Shown: one piece after another, positions 13,846 through 14,542 of the stretch
How the letters are laid out: the number at the start of each line of letters is the position of its first letter
Numbering within the stretch: the stretch's first letter is position 1
Assembly: GCA_045645205.1 (NCBI GenBank)
Contig: JAZRIJ010000041.1
Location: 1 to 14,542 of the forward strand
DNA: 14,542 nt
Origin: RGIG1995 sp045645205
GTDB lineage: Bacteria; Bacillota; Clostridia; Oscillospirales; CAG-272
Reading direction: 5' to 3'
Made by a program: the position numbers and the translations under genes
Notes under the pieces: model-generated
The model's input: the letters and a program-made list of their open reading frames with translations, nothing else
Told to the model about the DNA's origin: nothing
Database searches by the model: none

Positions 13846-14337
13846 TCAACCATTTGGGAACGCTCCCTCTTCCATAAGTCCCTCAAAATTTCTCTGTCTC
13901 AGAACTTCATAGACGGCAATAGCCGCCGAATTTGACAAATTTAAGCTCCGCAAACCGTCTCTCATAGGTATTCTTACGCACTTTTCTATATTGGCTTTCA
14001 GCAAGTCCTCCGGCAATCCCTTCGTTTCTTTGCCGAAAACAAGAAACACCCTTTCGGGATATTTTGCCGTAACATGAGATACAGGTGCTTTAGTTGAAAA
14101 AAAGAACATATTTTCATTTTTATTCTTTTCAAAAAAATCATCTGAATTTTCATAATATGTTATATCAAGCTTATGCCAATAATCAAGTCCCGCTCTTTTT
14201 AGCTTAGCATTGTCTATCTCAAAACCCATAGGTTTTACAAGATGCAATGCCGCGCCTGTTGCGGCGCAGGTTCTTGCAATATTACCGGTATTCTGCGGAA
14301 TTTCCGGCTCTATCAATACTATATTTATATCTGCCAT
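13846..14337 (-). CDS. trmL: tRNA (cytidine(34)-2'-O)-methyltransferase
   Basis: A 163-residue SPOUT methyltransferase of the TrmL (YibK/CspR) group, which 2'-O-methylates the wobble base of certain tRNA-Leu using S-adenosylmethionine. Signatures are the N-terminal IVLIEPEIPQNTGNIARTCAATG (6-28), LVFGKETKGLP (99-109) and IPMRDGLRSLNLSNSAAIAVYE (123-144), the last two forming the trefoil-knot cofactor site. Length is standard (about 155-165), without the extra RNA-binding domain of longer SPOUT enzymes. AAAGGTGA lies just ahead of the ATG. It has its own promoter upstream and is separated from the next operon by about 100 bases. Confidence 0.94.
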   Translation of the reverse strand: MADINIVLIEPEIPQNTGNIARTCAATGAALHLVKPMGFEIDNAKLKRAGLDYWHKLDITYYENSDDFFEKNKNENMFFFSTKAPVSHVTAKYPERVFLVFGKETKGLPEDLLKANIEKCVRIPMRDGLRSLNLSNSAAIAVYEVLRQRNFEGLMEEGAFPNG

Positions 14338-14373
14338 GCTTCACCTTTTGTAAAAATATACTATATCTTATAT

Positions 14374-14402
14374 ATTATAATACATATATTGTCCAATTTC
14401 AA
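14374..14402 (-). promoter_or_regulatory. Sigma-A promoter of trmL
   Basis: On the minus strand TTGAAA (14397-14402) and a perfect TATAAT (14374-14379) are 17 bases apart. The leader to the trmL start codon is about 30 bases. Confidence 0.75.
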
Positions 14403-14411
14403 GAGTATTAA

Positions 14412-14449
14412 CAAAAAACAAGAGAACTCTTCATACGAAAAGTTCTCTT
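14412..14449 (-). terminator. Intrinsic terminator of the gene at the window edge
   Basis: The arms 14420-14428 and 14441-14449 pair perfectly over 9 bp, with 3 further inner pairs beyond one mismatch. On the minus strand G and six Ts follow (complement of 14418-14412). It lies 15 bases past the partial gene's stop codon. Confidence 0.75.
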
Positions 14450-14463
14450 TACACATTAAATAT

Positions 14464-14541
14464 TCACATAAGACTGTCGTCGTATCTTGCTCTTTCGCCA
14501 CCGATATACTTCGGTCTTGTTCTTGCACAAACGACGTAAGC
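14464..14541 (-). CDS. 3' end of an unidentified gene (partial)
   Basis: On the minus strand the frame entering at 14541 reads 25 codons ending in TGA (14464-14466); the last residues are RPKYIGGERARYDDSLM. The segment is basic then acidic and has no hydrophobic stretch. I do not recognise the family from this little. A terminator right after the stop supports it as a real gene end. The other frames here look less protein-like but are equally short, so the frame choice is moderately sure. Confidence 0.5.
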   Translation of the reverse strand, partial: AYVVCARTRPKYIGGERARYDDSLM

Positions 14542-14542
14542 G

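Noticed and set aside
1..14542. CRISPR array, prophage, toxin-antitoxin or defence island
   Set aside because: No spaced direct repeats, phage structural genes, paired small toxin and antitoxin genes or nuclease/helicase defence genes can be found in either strand.

Overview
The window reads as chromosome of a low-to-moderate GC Gram-positive bacterium, most likely a Clostridia member of the Oscillospiraceae/Ruminococcaceae type. Pointers are strong Shine-Dalgarno sites, sigma-A promoters with 17-bp spacers, a THF riboswitch ahead of a FolT-type ECF substrate-binding subunit, a DUF3343 plus class-V aminotransferase pair, and a GlnRS encoded beside a long GluRS. I see no transposase, phage gene, CRISPR array, integrase or rRNA. 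This is mostly housekeeping sequence and I found no new multi-gene defence or mobile system.

Layout. 1-300: a tRNA-Ser(GCU) on the minus strand with its own promoter and terminator, next to an inverted 21-23 base piece resembling the 3' end of another tRNA-Ser. 447-1254: an AAC(3)-family N-acetyltransferase gene and terminator. 1331-3559: comEC, broken by a deletion plus frame change, with its own promoter still recognisable. 3640-4224: an Lrp/AsnC regulator with two dyads flanking its promoter. 4278-4712: a small AT-rich unrecognised gene, ending at a hairpin shared with the convergent folC. 4780-6835 (minus): a folate operon with promoter, THF riboswitch, translation-control hairpin, folT and folC. 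6950-8424 (plus): DUF3343 protein and a cysteine-desulfurase-like enzyme, divergent from folT. 8471-13808 (minus): a four-gene operon of a glyoxalase-II-like hydrolase, gltX, glnS and metY. 13846-14402 (minus): trmL with its own promoter. 14420-14541 (minus): the terminator and last 25 codons of an unidentified gene.

How the genes relate. The folate unit is coherent: the riboswitch senses reduced folate, FolT gives specificity to an ECF importer, and FolC polyglutamates folate so it stays in the cell. The gltX-glnS-metY run couples charging of Glu and Gln tRNAs with sulfhydrylation of O-acetylhomoserine to homocysteine. The DUF3343/desulfurase pair is a second sulfur (or selenium) handling unit nearby. 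Natural transformation by the usual ComEC channel is probably lost from this locus.
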